A stretch of 64,000 nt of DNA from Rhodocyclaceae bacterium (GTDB lineage: Bacteria; Pseudomonadota; Gammaproteobacteria; Burkholderiales; Rhodocyclaceae), in assembly GCA_016702335.1 (NCBI GenBank), contig JADJEF010000002.1, positions 124,001 to 188,000 of the forward strand, in the 5' to 3' direction. Within the stretch, counting starts at the first letter, position 1; each line of letters begins with the position of its first letter. Under the pieces are notes generated by a model, which saw only the letters and a list, made by a program, of their open reading frames with translations, had not been told where the DNA came from and made no database searches. The translations under genes and the position numbers were made by a program. Of this stretch, positions 26,910 through 35,461 are shown in pieces.

Positions 26910-27073
26910 GCTACACAGCCTTCGAGCGTACTGGGCACCAGCCCGATGCCGTGGTGACGCTCTATTACGACAGCCGCGAAAACCTCATCGCGCAGGGCAT
27001 CATTCCCCAGCGTCGTCAAGACACCCCCAACCCCTTCCCTGGCAATGGTTTCGTACCCGACCCAAAGGGATGA
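26903..27073 (+). pseudogene. C-terminal fragment of an unidentified gene
   Basis: An open stretch without a start codon, reading RYTAFERTGHQPDAVVTLYY, then SRENLIAQGIIPQRR and ending NGFVPDPKG. It has the composition and codon use of a real protein end, but its 5' part is lost at the junction with the recombinase remnant. I do not recognise the family. Together with neighbours it shows a rearranged, decaying segment. The remaining bases of 26728-27086 contain no other coding signal I can support. Confidence 0.4.
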
Positions 27074-27189
27074 GCGAGATGCTCGGTTAGCATGACGGCA
27101 TGGAGGATGCGCGCACGGACGAAGGGCTGATGTTGCATGAGGTGATGCCGGATCCGAATCCGCTGGTCGCTGATCTGGGTTTGCAGTGC

Positions 27190-27605
27190 TTACGCGCGAC
27201 CGGCTCGCGCAGTCGCTGATAAGCGTAGCGCAATCGGGACTTGGCTGTTTCATAACCCACATCGCAGCCGCGCCCGATTTCGTCGACGCTCAGTTCTCCT
27301 TCGGCGGCCAGGAGGAATGCTTGCCGCTGCTCGAGCGGAAGGGCATCCAAAGCACGTATCAGGCGGTCGGCGAGTTGCGGGCGATGCGATACAGCCAGGT
27401 GGTGAATTTTGCCGTTGGCTGATAGCCGGCGCGTGCATTGATGGCACGCATCCAGACATCCTGAAGCAGTTCATCCGCCACTTCGCGCTTACCTGTCTGG
27501 TGCAGCAAAAAGCGATAGATCGGGCCGCAGTGCCGGCGTAGAGGATGTCGAAGGCACCGGCATCGCCATCGCGATACTGCATCGTCAGCGCGTCTAACTG
27601 ACAGA
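27190..27605 (-). pseudogene. ECF-type RNA polymerase sigma factor, degraded
   Basis: Three frames together spell an extracytoplasmic-function sigma factor. The first reads LTMQYRDGDAGAFDILYA. The second reads RHCGPIYRFLLHQTGKREVA, then ELLQDVWMRAINARAGYQPT and AKFTTWLYRIARN (region 2). The third reads LADRLIRALDALPLEQRQAF, then GELSVDEIGRGCDVGYETAK and SRLRYAYQRLREPVA (region 4). Single-base losses near 27533-27537 (GCC-CGG context) and 27370-27376 (AAC-CTC context) explain both shifts. The IS element at 27620 is inserted just upstream of the first recognisable residues, possibly within the promoter or extreme N-terminus. With two frameshifts plus an IS, this is very likely inactive. Confidence 0.8.
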
Positions 27606-27609
27606 TATG

Positions 27610-27619
27610 GGTTCCTATC
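27610..27619. repeat. Target-site duplication, left copy
   Basis: GGTTCCTATC, identical to 28889-28898 on the other side of the IS element. Confidence 0.9.
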
Positions 27620-28888
27620 CAGGGCAATTGCATCAAACACCCACGAGTCCAAGAAGGGTCGCGCGGTAATCGTCGGACGAAGCCGCGAGAATGCGGCGCG
27701 TGTAGATGCCACCCTTTCTTTTGGATTTATCTAGACGAAACAGGTTCAGGACGAGGCGACGAATGGTGGCCAGATTGGCTCCTGCATTCTTCACGCGGGC
27801 ACGCATCTGATCGTCGTTGAGGGCCACGTCAAGACACCAATGCACACTGTTCTCTATTCCCCAATGAGCGCGCACCGCATCGGCCAGCAAGGCAGCATTG
27901 GCGGCGATGCTGCCGATATAAAGGCGTCGCTCAACGCTGGTTTGTCCGTTGATCGTGCGTTCTGCCTCAATCACGCCAAACATGCTTAGGTCGGGCCACT
28001 GCTCCGGCTCGGACAGGCAGTCAAGTTGGGTAAACGCCCAGCAGCGTCGCACCTCCACTCGTCCGTGCCCCTTTTCTACCGACTCGGTGTAGGTATGGGG
28101 CGTGCGCTTCCATCCATCGGCTTGGGCTGCTGCGAAGAAACTCGTGATCGATTCCGCCAGTTTCCGCTGGTTGTCTTTCACCGCCAGGACGTAGTCCGCC
28201 TCCTTGTCGCGAATCGCCTGGGCAATGTTGCTATGCGTGCCCATGGCATCAATGGTGACGATCACCCCCTTGAGCATCAGGCTTTCCAGCAGCACCGGTA
28301 TCGCCGTCAGTTCGTTGGATTTTTCGGCACAGGCCTCCTGCCCAAGCACCAAGCGAGCGCCGGTAGCAAAGGCACTGACCAGGTGCAGCGCCTGCTTGCC
28401 GGTCATTTTGCTGTGCCGACTGGCCTTGCCATCAATCGCCACCACGCTGCCTTCCGCCAAGGCGGGCAGCACACTGCCTACCCAGCGACGAAAGCTGTGC
28501 TCCACCGCCTTCCGATCCAGCAAGCCAAACAATCGACCGACGGTGTCATGCGAGGGGATGCCGTTCTTCAGGGTCAGAAAGCGCCGCAGCCAGTCGAGTC
28601 GCTCATTACCCCAGGCCTCAATGCCGACAAAGTCATCGACGCCGCAGACCATCGCACACGTCGCCAACACCAGTATCTCCGCCAAATCATAGGTCGACCG
28701 ACCCGCAACGCGCGGCTCAGGTACGTCTGAAAATACCTCGAATAATGACAGCCGATTGCTCGCAACTTTCTGCTTTTCTGTCTCCATGAGTCACCCCAAA
28801 AAGACAGGAAACTACACAAATTAGGGGCCTGTGAACAGCCCCCTGTGTAACTCACTGACTGTGAACGAGTTTTGCTGCAATTGCCCTG
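27620..28888 (-). mobile_element. ISAs1-family insertion sequence, complete
   Basis: 1269-bp element bounded by inverted ends: CAGGGCAATTGCATCAAAC at 27620, and the complement of CAGGGCAATTGCAGCAAAAC ending at 28888 (first 13 bases identical, then CAAA after one mismatch). It is flanked by a 10-bp direct duplication GGTTCCTATC, so it arrived by transposition and has not rearranged since. It carries one intact transposase gene. Identical TSDs and the intact ORF suggest a recent insertion. A GGGGC/GCCCC hairpin lies inside, near 28825, upstream of the transposase start. Confidence 0.92.
27633..28787 (-). CDS. ISAs1-family transposase (DDE)
   Basis: 384 residues. An N-terminal domain with LFEVFSDVPEPRVAGRSTYD, LAEILVLATCAMVCGVDDFV and IPSHDTVGRLFGLLD is typical of ISAs1/H-repeat transposases. 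The DDE core follows: first Asp in VVAIDGKASRHS, second in VIVTIDAMGTHSNIA, Glu in HWGIENSVHWCLDVALNDD. The C-terminus ATIRRLVLNLFRLDKSKRKG is conserved in the family. Full length and free of stops, so probably active. ATG at 28787; the stop lies 13 bases from the left IS end. Confidence 0.93.
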   Translation of the reverse strand: METEKQKVASNRLSLFEVFSDVPEPRVAGRSTYDLAEILVLATCAMVCGVDDFVGIEAWGNERLDWLRRFLTLKNGIPSHDTVGRLFGLLDRKAVEHSFRRWVGSVLPALAEGSVVAIDGKASRHSKMTGKQALHLVSAFATGARLVLGQEACAEKSNELTAIPVLLESLMLKGVIVTIDAMGTHSNIAQAIRDKEADYVLAVKDNQRKLAESITSFFAAAQADGWKRTPHTYTESVEKGHGRVEVRRCWAFTQLDCLSEPEQWPDLSMFGVIEAERTINGQTSVERRLYIGSIAANAALLADAVRAHWGIENSVHWCLDVALNDDQMRARVKNAGANLATIRRLVLNLFRLDKSKRKGGIYTRRILAASSDDYRATLLGLVGV

Positions 28889-28898
28889 GGTTCCTATC
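28889..28898. repeat. Target-site duplication, right copy
   Basis: GGTTCCTATC, matches 27610-27619. It lies 69 bases before the start of the cyclase gene, so the IS separates that gene from its former upstream DNA. Confidence 0.9.
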
Positions 28899-28967
28899 GC
28901 ATTTCCACGTGTTTGGCGGCGACTTTGACTACACTTGCACGGATGCCGCACAAGGAGCGCTCAAGCC

Positions 28968-30050
28968 GTGAACCCCAATAGTCGCAAGCAACTCATAGAT
29001 CACCTGGTAATGCTGGTTGAAGGCGGGGATGCGACTTTGCCGCGCGCGGGAGATGCGTTGCGGCAACACCTCGATGACCTGATTGGCCAGGCGGAGAACT
29101 ACACGCCCGGGACAGAGATCAGGAGGGTGACGATATTGCTGTCCGATTTGCGCGGTTTCACGGCCATTTCGGAGAAGTTCTCCGCGCCGGAAATGGTGGC
29201 CGCACTGAATCGCTATTACTCACGCATGACAGAAATCATATTGCGCTACGGAGGCAGTATCGACAAGTTCATGGGCGACGCGATCATGGCCTTGTTTGGT
29301 GCGCCTAACGCGCTTGACGACGATGTCGAAGCGGCACTGGCGTGCGCCATCGAAATGCAGTTGGCGATGGAAGAAATCAATCTCGAAAATAAACGCCACG
29401 GGATGACCCCTCTGCATATGGGAATCGGAATCAATGCGGGCATGGTCGTTGTCGGCCAACTTGGTTCCTGGCGCCATCGCGAGTACACCGTTATCGGTGA
29501 CGAGGTAAATTTGGCCGCCCGTGTAGAGGCGCACAGCTTGCGCGGACAGATCCTGCTCAGTGAAAGCACCTACGAACAGGCTAAAGGCTATATCGATGTC
29601 GGCGAGGTCAACGAGGTGTTCGTCAAAGGAAAAAAGGACAGCGTGCGCATGTTCGAGCTGTTGGCGATGCGCGGCCGGCATCATCTGACCGCGCCAAAAC
29701 GCGAGATACGGAACAGCCCGCGCGTAGAGGTGAATCTCCCCTTGGTGTTTCAGACACTGGAAGGGAAGTCGGTGTTACCCGAACATCGCGAGGCGCGCAT
29801 TATCGACATCAGTTATGGCGGCATGTCCGTGGCCAGCGACGAGGGGATGGCCCCGTTTGCTGACATCAAGATGGCCCTGTCGCTGACCCTGATGGGGCGC
29901 GATCTCACCGAAATCTATGCCAAGGTGCTGCGCGTTACGCTGATTGATGGCGAGTACCGATTTCCGGTTGAATTCACCACCATTGATCCTGTGGGACAAA
30001 AAGCGATCAAGGAATTTGTTGATGGCATTGTTGAGATGAACAGGAACTGA
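28968..30050 (+). CDS. Class III adenylate/guanylate cyclase fused to PilZ domain
   Basis: 360 residues. Cyclase domain about 45-235: metal-binding Asp in LLSDLRGFTAIS and FMGDAIMALFG, substrate-region Lys in IDKFMGD, and VIGDEVNLAARVEA with the transition-state Asn and Arg, so all catalytic positions are present. The C-terminal PilZ domain (about 255-355) has the c-di-GMP signature RNSPR (RxxxR) and DISYGGMSV (DxSxxG). This predicts a cyclic-nucleotide synthase controlled by c-di-GMP. GTG start at 28968 is supported by AGGAG at 28953-28957; no membrane segment. The ISAs1 element sits 80 bases upstream and could alter expression. Convergent with ribD. Confidence 0.88.
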   Translation: MNPNSRKQLIDHLVMLVEGGDATLPRAGDALRQHLDDLIGQAENYTPGTEIRRVTILLSDLRGFTAISEKFSAPEMVAALNRYYSRMTEIILRYGGSIDKFMGDAIMALFGAPNALDDDVEAALACAIEMQLAMEEINLENKRHGMTPLHMGIGINAGMVVVGQLGSWRHREYTVIGDEVNLAARVEAHSLRGQILLSESTYEQAKGYIDVGEVNEVFVKGKKDSVRMFELLAMRGRHHLTAPKREIRNSPRVEVNLPLVFQTLEGKSVLPEHREARIIDISYGGMSVASDEGMAPFADIKMALSLTLMGRDLTEIYAKVLRVTLIDGEYRFPVEFTTIDPVGQKAIKEFVDGIVEMNRN

Positions 30051-30079
30051 CCCGACCCTGTTTCTTTAATTTTGCAGGG

Positions 30080-31189
30080 CTAGCTCAGGCGCGCGCGTAG
30101 AAACATATCGGCGCCCACGGCCCGTCTCTCAACGACGTTTAGTCGGTGTGCCTGACCGAGCGCGCTCAGTTCCCCCAGCGACCACATGCCGCGTGCCGCA
30201 TCGCCCAGCAATACGGGGGCCTGATAAATCAGCAGTTCATCGACACAGCCCTCGCGCAGCAGCGAGCCATTGAGCTGCATGCCGGCCTCGACCAGTACCT
30301 CATTGATGCCCCGGCGGCCGAGCTCTTGCAACATCGCCGGCAGGTCGACTTTGCCCTGCGCGTTGGGCAGCACCACGATGTCGGCACCCTGCGCTGACAG
30401 GGCAGCGGCGCGTTCGGGGAATGTGCCGGCGGCAAAGATCAGCGGGCCTCCACCCTGCACGATCGCGGCATCCGGCGGGGTCTCCAGGCGGCTGTCAATA
30501 ACCACTCGCAGGGGCTGGCGCGAGGTCGCGACCTCGCGCACGTTCAGGCGCGGATTGTCGTCGCGTACGGTGCCGTAGCCGGTGAGCATAGCGCACGAGC
30601 GGGCACGCCAGCCATGCGCATGACGACGCGCCTCGGGGCCGGTAATCCACTGCGAGACACCATTGGCCAGTGCCGTCTTGCCGTCAAGACTGGCAGCCAC
30701 TTTCAGGCGCAGCCACGGCCGGCCGCGCGTCATGCGCGAGACAAAGCCGATATTCAGTTCGCGCGCCTCGCTCTCCATCAGACCATGGGCCACGGCAATG
30801 CCGGCCGCACGCAAACGTTCCAGCCCCTTACCGGCGACCAGCGGGTTCGGGTCCTGCAGCGCGGCGACCACGCGGCTGACGCCGGCCTTGATCAGGGCGT
30901 CGGCGCAGGCCGGTGTGCGCCCGTGGTGGCTGCAGGGTTCGAGCGTGACGTAGGCGGTCGCCCCAATCGCCGTGTTACCAGCGCCGACTTGGCGTAAGGC
31001 CTGCACTTCGGCGTGCGGCTCGCCGGTACGCTCGTGCCAGCCTTCAGCGATGATCGCGGCGCCTTGCACCAGCACGCAGCCGACACGCGGGTTGGGGGTT
31101 GTGGTGCATAAGCCGCGCTGCGCCAGTTGCAGCGCACGCGCCATGAAGCGGTGGTCGTCGGCGGAAAATGCCGCCAAGTCAGGGTTCAT
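30080..31189 (-). CDS. ribD: Riboflavin biosynthesis deaminase/reductase RibD
   Basis: Bifunctional enzyme of riboflavin synthesis: N-terminal deaminase then C-terminal NADPH reductase. 369 residues from ATG 31189. The deaminase zinc site is HAEVQAL (HAE) with EPCSHHGRTPAC; the reductase begins at RPWLRLKVAASLDGKTAL, with GPLIFAAG and INEVLVEAGMQLNGSLL. The repeat at 30968-30997 lies in the deaminase, antisense, coding RQVGAGNTAIGA between the zinc ligands HAE and PC, with only one or two extra residues relative to E. coli. The start overlaps the nrdR stop by 11 bases; this is the third gene of glyA-nrdR-ribD. Confidence 0.95.
   Translation of the reverse strand: MNPDLAAFSADDHRFMARALQLAQRGLCTTTPNPRVGCVLVQGAAIIAEGWHERTGEPHAEVQALRQVGAGNTAIGATAYVTLEPCSHHGRTPACADALIKAGVSRVVAALQDPNPLVAGKGLERLRAAGIAVAHGLMESEARELNIGFVSRMTRGRPWLRLKVAASLDGKTALANGVSQWITGPEARRHAHGWRARSCAMLTGYGTVRDDNPRLNVREVATSRQPLRVVIDSRLETPPDAAIVQGGGPLIFAAGTFPERAAALSAQGADIVVLPNAQGKVDLPAMLQELGRRGINEVLVEAGMQLNGSLLREGCVDELLIYQAPVLLGDAARGMWSLGELSALGQAHRLNVVERRAVGADMFLRARLS
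30968..30997 (+). repeat. Dispersed 30-bp repeat, copy 5 (in ribD)
   Basis: Antisense to ribD. CGCCGTGTTACCAGCGCCGA then CTTGGCGTAA, coded on the gene strand as QVGAGNTAI. The 3' end differs from the GCGGAA consensus. Confidence 0.8.
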
Positions 31190-31691
31190 CAATGACCGCT
31201 GGAGCATCGACCTGCGCGTCGTCATTGCCCCGTCGTCGCGGTGTGGACTGAACCTCCCGGATCACATCTGAAAACTCGTCAACATCTTCGAAGTTACGGT
31301 ATACCGAGGCGAAGCGGATGTAGGCGATCTTGTCCAGTTTCTTGAGCTCGCGCATGACCAGTTCACCGACCCGGCTGGTGGGGATTTCGCGGTCTGTCAG
31401 CTGCGCCAGCTTCTCTTCAATGCGCACCACAGCGGCTTCGACCAGCTCGGTGGTCACCGGCCGTTTGCGCAACGCCAGCTGCATGCTGGCCCGCAGTTTC
31501 TCGCGCGCATAATCGCTGCGTGTGCCATTTTTCTTGACCAGCGCCGGCATTTGCATCTCGGCGCGCTCATAGGTCGTAAACCGCTTGTCGCAAGACAGGC
31601 AACGACGGCGACGACGTACCGTGTCGCCGTCTTCGTTCTCGCGTGTGTCCATCACCTGCGTGTTTTCAGCAGTACAAAACGGACACTTCAT
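31179..31691 (-). CDS. nrdR: Transcriptional repressor NrdR
   Basis: Repressor of ribonucleotide reductase genes, controlled by ATP/dATP. 170 residues from ATG 31691, chosen because the zinc ribbon (KCPFCTAENTQVMDTR, CLSCDKRFTTYERAE) normally starts at residue 2. The ATP-cone follows (LVKKNGTRSDYAREKLRASM, REIPTSRVGELVMREL, IAYIRFASVYRNFEDVDEF). It starts 4 bases after the glyA stop; the glyA-nrdR-ribD order is common in Proteobacteria. The C-terminal tail after VIREVQ is rich in Asp and Arg. Confidence 0.97.
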   Translation of the reverse strand: MKCPFCTAENTQVMDTRENEDGDTVRRRRRCLSCDKRFTTYERAEMQMPALVKKNGTRSDYAREKLRASMQLALRKRPVTTELVEAAVVRIEEKLAQLTDREIPTSRVGELVMRELKKLDKIAYIRFASVYRNFEDVDEFSDVIREVQSTPRRRGNDDAQVDAPAVIDEP

Positions 31692-31695
31692 TGAC

Positions 31696-32943
31696 TCAGG
31701 CCCCGTACACAGGAAACTTCGCACAGAGAATCGCGACATCGGCGCGTACCCGTTCCTGAACCGCCGCATCGTTGGGCGCTTCGAGCACGTCGGCGATCAG
31801 GTTGGCGACCTGCTCGGCTTCGATCTCGGTAAAGCCGCGCGTGGTCATGGCCGGTGTGCCGATACGGATGCCCGAGGTCACCATCGGCTTTTGCGGGTCG
31901 TTGGGAATGGCGTTCTTGTTCACCGTGATGTGGCAGCTGCCGAGCAGCGCCTCGGCATCCTTGCCGGTGATGTTCTTGGCCTGCAGATCCACCAGAAACA
32001 CGTGCGACTCGGTCCGGCCCGAGACAATACGCAGGCCACGCTGCTTGAGCGCACGGCACATCACCTGCGCGTTTTCGATGACCTGCTCCTGATATTTCTT
32101 GAATTCAGGCTTGAGCGCCTCACCAAAAGCCACCGCTTTGGCGGCAATCACATGCATCAGCGGGCCGCCCTGCAAGCCGGGGAAGATGGCCGAGTTGATG
32201 GCCTTTTCGTGCTCGGCCTTCATGAGGATGATGCCGCCGCGCGGGCCGCGCAGTGTTTTGTGCGTGGTCGAGGTAACGACATCGGCATGCGGGACCGGGT
32301 TCGGGTAGTACCCGGCAGCGATGAGCCCGGCGTAGTGCGCCATGTCGACCATGAAGATCGCACCGATTTCCTTGGCGACTTTGGCAAAGCGCTCGAAATC
32401 GATACGCAAACTGTAGGCGGAGGCACCGGCGATGATCAGCTTGGGCTTGTGCTCGCGCGCCAGCTTTTCCATCTGGTCGTAATCGATCTCTTCTTTAGCG
32501 GTCAGGCCGTAGGGCACGATGTTGAACCACTTGCCCGAGATATTGAGCTTCATGCCGTGGGTCAGGTGACCGCCCTCGGCCAGACTCATGCCCATGATGG
32601 TATCGCCAGGATTCAGGAAAGCCAGAAACACGGCCTCGTTGGCCTGAGCACCCGAGTGCGGCTGCACATTGGCGGCATCGGCACCGAAGAGTTTCTTGAT
32701 CCGGTCCATAGCCAATTGTTCGACCACATCGACGTGCTCACAGCCGCCGTAGTAGCGCTTGCCCGGGTAGCCTTCGGCGTACTTGTTGGTCATCTGGCAG
32801 CCCTGGGCGTCCATGACCGCCTGCGACACATAGTTTTCAGAAGCGATCAGCTCGATGTGCGCTTCCTGACGACGGTCTTCGTCAGCCACAGCGGCAAAAA
32901 CGGCGGGATCGGCGGAAGCGAGGGTGTTTTTCTTGGAGAACAT
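31696..32943 (-). CDS. glyA: Serine hydroxymethyltransferase
   Basis: PLP enzyme converting serine and tetrahydrofolate to glycine and methylene-THF, feeding one-carbon and nucleotide synthesis. 415 residues from ATG 32943 (FSKKNTLASADPAVFAAVAD). Motifs: IELIASENYVSQAVM, NKYAEGYPGKRYYGGC, DMAHYAGLIAAGYYPNP, and the PLP lysine in TSTTHKTLRGPRGGIIL. GTPAMTTRGFTEIEAEQVA near the C-terminus is standard. First gene of the glyA-nrdR-ribD strand run; the 60-base upstream gap is too short for a glycine riboswitch. Confidence 0.98.
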   Translation of the reverse strand: MFSKKNTLASADPAVFAAVADEDRRQEAHIELIASENYVSQAVMDAQGCQMTNKYAEGYPGKRYYGGCEHVDVVEQLAMDRIKKLFGADAANVQPHSGAQANEAVFLAFLNPGDTIMGMSLAEGGHLTHGMKLNISGKWFNIVPYGLTAKEEIDYDQMEKLAREHKPKLIIAGASAYSLRIDFERFAKVAKEIGAIFMVDMAHYAGLIAAGYYPNPVPHADVVTSTTHKTLRGPRGGIILMKAEHEKAINSAIFPGLQGGPLMHVIAAKAVAFGEALKPEFKKYQEQVIENAQVMCRALKQRGLRIVSGRTESHVFLVDLQAKNITGKDAEALLGSCHITVNKNAIPNDPQKPMVTSGIRIGTPAMTTRGFTEIEAEQVANLIADVLEAPNDAAVQERVRADVAILCAKFPVYGA

Positions 32944-33003
32944 GGCGAATCCTGACTGGACGGAAATGGTGAGCACCGGATTTTACATAGCCGACGGGCT
33001 CGA

Positions 33004-33834
33004 CTACGGCCGGGTTTTACTCGCTGCCTCGTAAATCGGCATCACGGCGGGCAGCTGCGCCTTGATTTCCTCAATACGGCTGGGGCCCGACGGATGGGTG
33101 GAGAGAAACTCCAGCGGGCTGCCACCACCCGCAGACGACATCTTCTGCCAGAGCGTGATGCCGGCGCGCGGGTCGTAGCCGGCCCGGGCGGCCAGTTCCA
33201 GGCCAATGATGTCGGCTTCCTGCTCATCGCTACGAGAAAACTTCAGGGTCAGCAAGTCACCGCCCAAGCGAAAAGCCCCGGCGTACTGGCCGCCGCCGAC
33301 CAGTTCGCCAAGGATGCCTGCGCCAAGCTGGGTCAGAGTCGATTTAGCCATGCGCTCGCGGGCGTGCTCCAGCAGGGCATGGCCGATTTCGTGGCCCATG
33401 ATCATGCCCGCTTCGTCATCCGTAAGCTTGAGCGTATCAAGAATGCCGGTGTAAAAAGCAATCTTGCCACCCGGCATGCAGAAGGCATTGATCTGCTTTG
33501 AGCCAATCAGATTGACTTCCCAGCGCCAGCCGCGCGCACGCCGGTTGTAGCGCTCGGCGAAGGGCACGATCTTGTCGGCAATGGCGCGCAGGCGTTGTAG
33601 CTGCGGATGGCTGGCCGGTGCCAGGGCACCCTGCTGTTCAGCTTTTTGCAACATCTGGGCATATTGCGCCATTGACTGCTCTTCCACCTGGCTGGCAGGT
33701 ACCAGCTTGGTAAATACCGAGGGCTTCGCCTTCTCGCGCTCCGAGCGAATGTCCTGCGCAGTCGCTGGCAATGCCAAGCCAGTCGCGCTAAGCAAGTACC
33801 CGACCCCCACCCACAAACGTATCTGCATTTTCAT
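33004..33834 (-). CDS. Exported M48 family metalloprotease (LoiP-like)
   Basis: 276 residues with signal peptide (QIRLWVGVGYLLSATGLALPATA). Zinc motif HEIGHALLEHARER, third ligand in EQEADIIGLELAARAGYDPRAG. INAFCMPGGKIAFYTGILD is the conserved edge strand, THPSGPSRIEEIKAQLP the C-terminal motif. It belongs to the LoiP/YcaL group of periplasmic proteases that handle damaged outer-membrane proteins. No lipobox is evident. Its start overlaps the stop of the histidine phosphatase gene upstream (ATGA). Differs from the M48 protein at 16913-17755, so the organism has at least two. Confidence 0.9.
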   Translation of the reverse strand: MKMQIRLWVGVGYLLSATGLALPATAQDIRSEREKAKPSVFTKLVPASQVEEQSMAQYAQMLQKAEQQGALAPASHPQLQRLRAIADKIVPFAERYNRRARGWRWEVNLIGSKQINAFCMPGGKIAFYTGILDTLKLTDDEAGMIMGHEIGHALLEHARERMAKSTLTQLGAGILGELVGGGQYAGAFRLGGDLLTLKFSRSDEQEADIIGLELAARAGYDPRAGITLWQKMSSAGGGSPLEFLSTHPSGPSRIEEIKAQLPAVMPIYEAASKTRP

Positions 33835-34496
33835 AAGGTTGCCTCATCAAGTGCTGTGCGCAGTGCCGCCAGATGCCGGGTGTCACCCCAACTGTCCAGC
33901 CGCCAGAGATCTTCGTCCAGATGCAGCCAGTTGATGCCGGTGTTGGGAATCGAGAAATCGCGCGGCCCGGACAAATCACGCCCGACCGCCGCGCGATAAA
34001 CCACATCGAGCACGCCACCATGGGTAAAGGCCACCACGGTGCCGCCGCAATGCTCGCGCGCCATTGCCGCAAGGCCGCTCAGGACCCGCCGGGCAAAGGC
34101 AGTCAGCGATTCGCCCGTCTCGAAATCGTAGCCCGGCTCACGGGCTTCATAGTGCGCATGGGCCTCCGGGTGCTCGATGCGCATCTCGGCTATGGTGTGC
34201 CCCTGAAACACACCGTAGTGCCGCTCGCGCAACGCCGGCGCTGGCAAGATGAAATGCCCCGTCGCGGGCACGGCGGCTACTTGACCGGCAAGTGCCAGTT
34301 CAGCCGTACGCCAGGCGCGTTGCAGGTCACTGGCGTAGGCGGCACTGAATTGCGTGCCGGTGAGCATGGTGCCCAAGGCCCGCGCCTGCGCCTCACCCAT
34401 GGCGTTGAGGCCAATATCAAGCTGGCCCTGGTAACGCTTTTCGGCATTCCAGTCGGTTTCACCGTGGCGGATCAGACAGAAGCGAGTTATCGTCAT
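33831..34496 (-). CDS. Histidine phosphatase family protein (phosphoglycerate mutase-like)
   Basis: 221 residues. The catalytic RHGE motif is at CLIRHGETDWNAEKRYQGQLD, with SDLQRAWRTAELAL, the conserved Glu in LRERHYGVFQGHT, and the second His in VVAFTHGGVLDVVYRAA. This is the cofactor-independent GpmB/CobC-like group; the substrate (phosphoglycerate, alpha-ribazole phosphate or other) cannot be decided. Co-transcribed with the downstream M48 protease via ATGA overlap. Gene symbol withheld because GpmB activity is uncertain. Confidence 0.88.
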   Translation of the reverse strand: MTITRFCLIRHGETDWNAEKRYQGQLDIGLNAMGEAQARALGTMLTGTQFSAAYASDLQRAWRTAELALAGQVAAVPATGHFILPAPALRERHYGVFQGHTIAEMRIEHPEAHAHYEAREPGYDFETGESLTAFARRVLSGLAAMAREHCGGTVVAFTHGGVLDVVYRAAVGRDLSGPRDFSIPNTGINWLHLDEDLWRLDSWGDTRHLAALRTALDEATL

Positions 34497-34683
34497 GAGG
34501 GCGGGCGTTGATCAATCGAGGTTCGTGGTCGGAAATGCGCCACGTATGATCCCACAGCACGGGGCCTCTTGCCTCACGCAAATTGAGCACTATAGTGGTG
34601 CAAAATAGGTGCGTCGGACGTCGTTAACGAGTTCACTCGCGGTGGCGATTTGGAGCAGCTTAAAAAAACTGGAAGGAGATGAT

Positions 34684-35445
34684 ATGCCCAGACTGTTTGT
34701 TCTCGTTGCCCTGCTGTTGTCGTGCGCGCTGCGGTTGGCTCATGCTGCCCCGGCGGTGCGGATATGTGATGACATCGGCGGGTGGCCGCCCTACAGCTTC
34801 ACCGATCCGAAGAACCCGCAACGCGTCACCGGGGCAGCGGTTGAGGTGGTTTCCGAGATTCTGCGGCGCGCCGGGTATGAGCCAACAATTGCGCTGTTGC
34901 CGTGGAAGCGCTGCCTTTCCGAAGTGGAAGACGGAACGAGCGCAGCGCTGCTGCACGCTACCCATAACGAGGAGCGTGCGCGCTTGTTCCTGATTTCGGA
35001 ACCCTACTACAGCATGAACAGTTCCTTTTACTATCTGACCAGCCGGTTTCCCGTTCCCCCCAAGATTTCTACAGCGGCCGATCTGGCCAACTACCGCTTC
35101 TGTGGACTCGCAGGCTACAACTACGAGATGTATTCGATTCCTGCAGCACGAATAGATAGTGGTGCGCGCACCGAAGCGGCCCGCTTTGAAAAGCTGCGGC
35201 TGGACCGTTGTGACTTTGTCATTGGCGACGACGAGATACTGCGAAACTTTGCCAGCATGGGGCAGGTGGATTTAAAGGGCACCGCGACGGTGCCCATTCC
35301 CGGCGCGGTGCCGAAAAATTTTCATGTCATGATCTCGCGCACGGATGCGGGGGGCGAGCGCCTGCTCAAGGTAATCAACGAGGGGATCGCAGCGCTCAAG
35401 GCTGACAAGTCCTACGCACGCATCTTCAAGAAATTCGGCCTGTGA
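34684..35445 (+). CDS. Solute-binding protein family 3, periplasmic
   Basis: 253 residues, signal peptide PRLFVLVALLLSCALRLAHA, then an SBP_bac_3 fold (VRICDDIGGWPPYSFTDPKN, GAAVEVVSEILRRAGYEPTI, LLPWKRCLSEVEDGTSAALL, RFCGLAGYNYEMYSIPAARI). ATG at 34684 has a strong GGAAGGAG RBS at 34671-34678. No permease or ATPase is adjacent; instead the gene is followed 16 bases later by a membrane histidine kinase, so this binding protein probably acts as the ligand-sensing partner rather than in transport. The ligand is unknown, most likely an amino acid or small acid. Confidence 0.85.
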   Translation: MPRLFVLVALLLSCALRLAHAAPAVRICDDIGGWPPYSFTDPKNPQRVTGAAVEVVSEILRRAGYEPTIALLPWKRCLSEVEDGTSAALLHATHNEERARLFLISEPYYSMNSSFYYLTSRFPVPPKISTAADLANYRFCGLAGYNYEMYSIPAARIDSGARTEAARFEKLRLDRCDFVIGDDEILRNFASMGQVDLKGTATVPIPGAVPKNFHVMISRTDAGGERLLKVINEGIAALKADKSYARIFKKFGL

Positions 35446-35461
35446 GCGGCATGCAGTCGTA

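Noticed and set aside
31585..32955. 456-codon open frame on the plus strand
   Set aside because: Antisense to glyA and nrdR; shadow frame.
32944..33003. Glycine riboswitch before glyA
   Set aside because: The gap is 60 bases and shows no aptamer-like structure.
34225..34255. Repeat-like GCCGGCGCTGGCAAGA in the histidine phosphatase gene
   Set aside because: Too many mismatches in the core; the coded PAPALRERH is compatible with the family.
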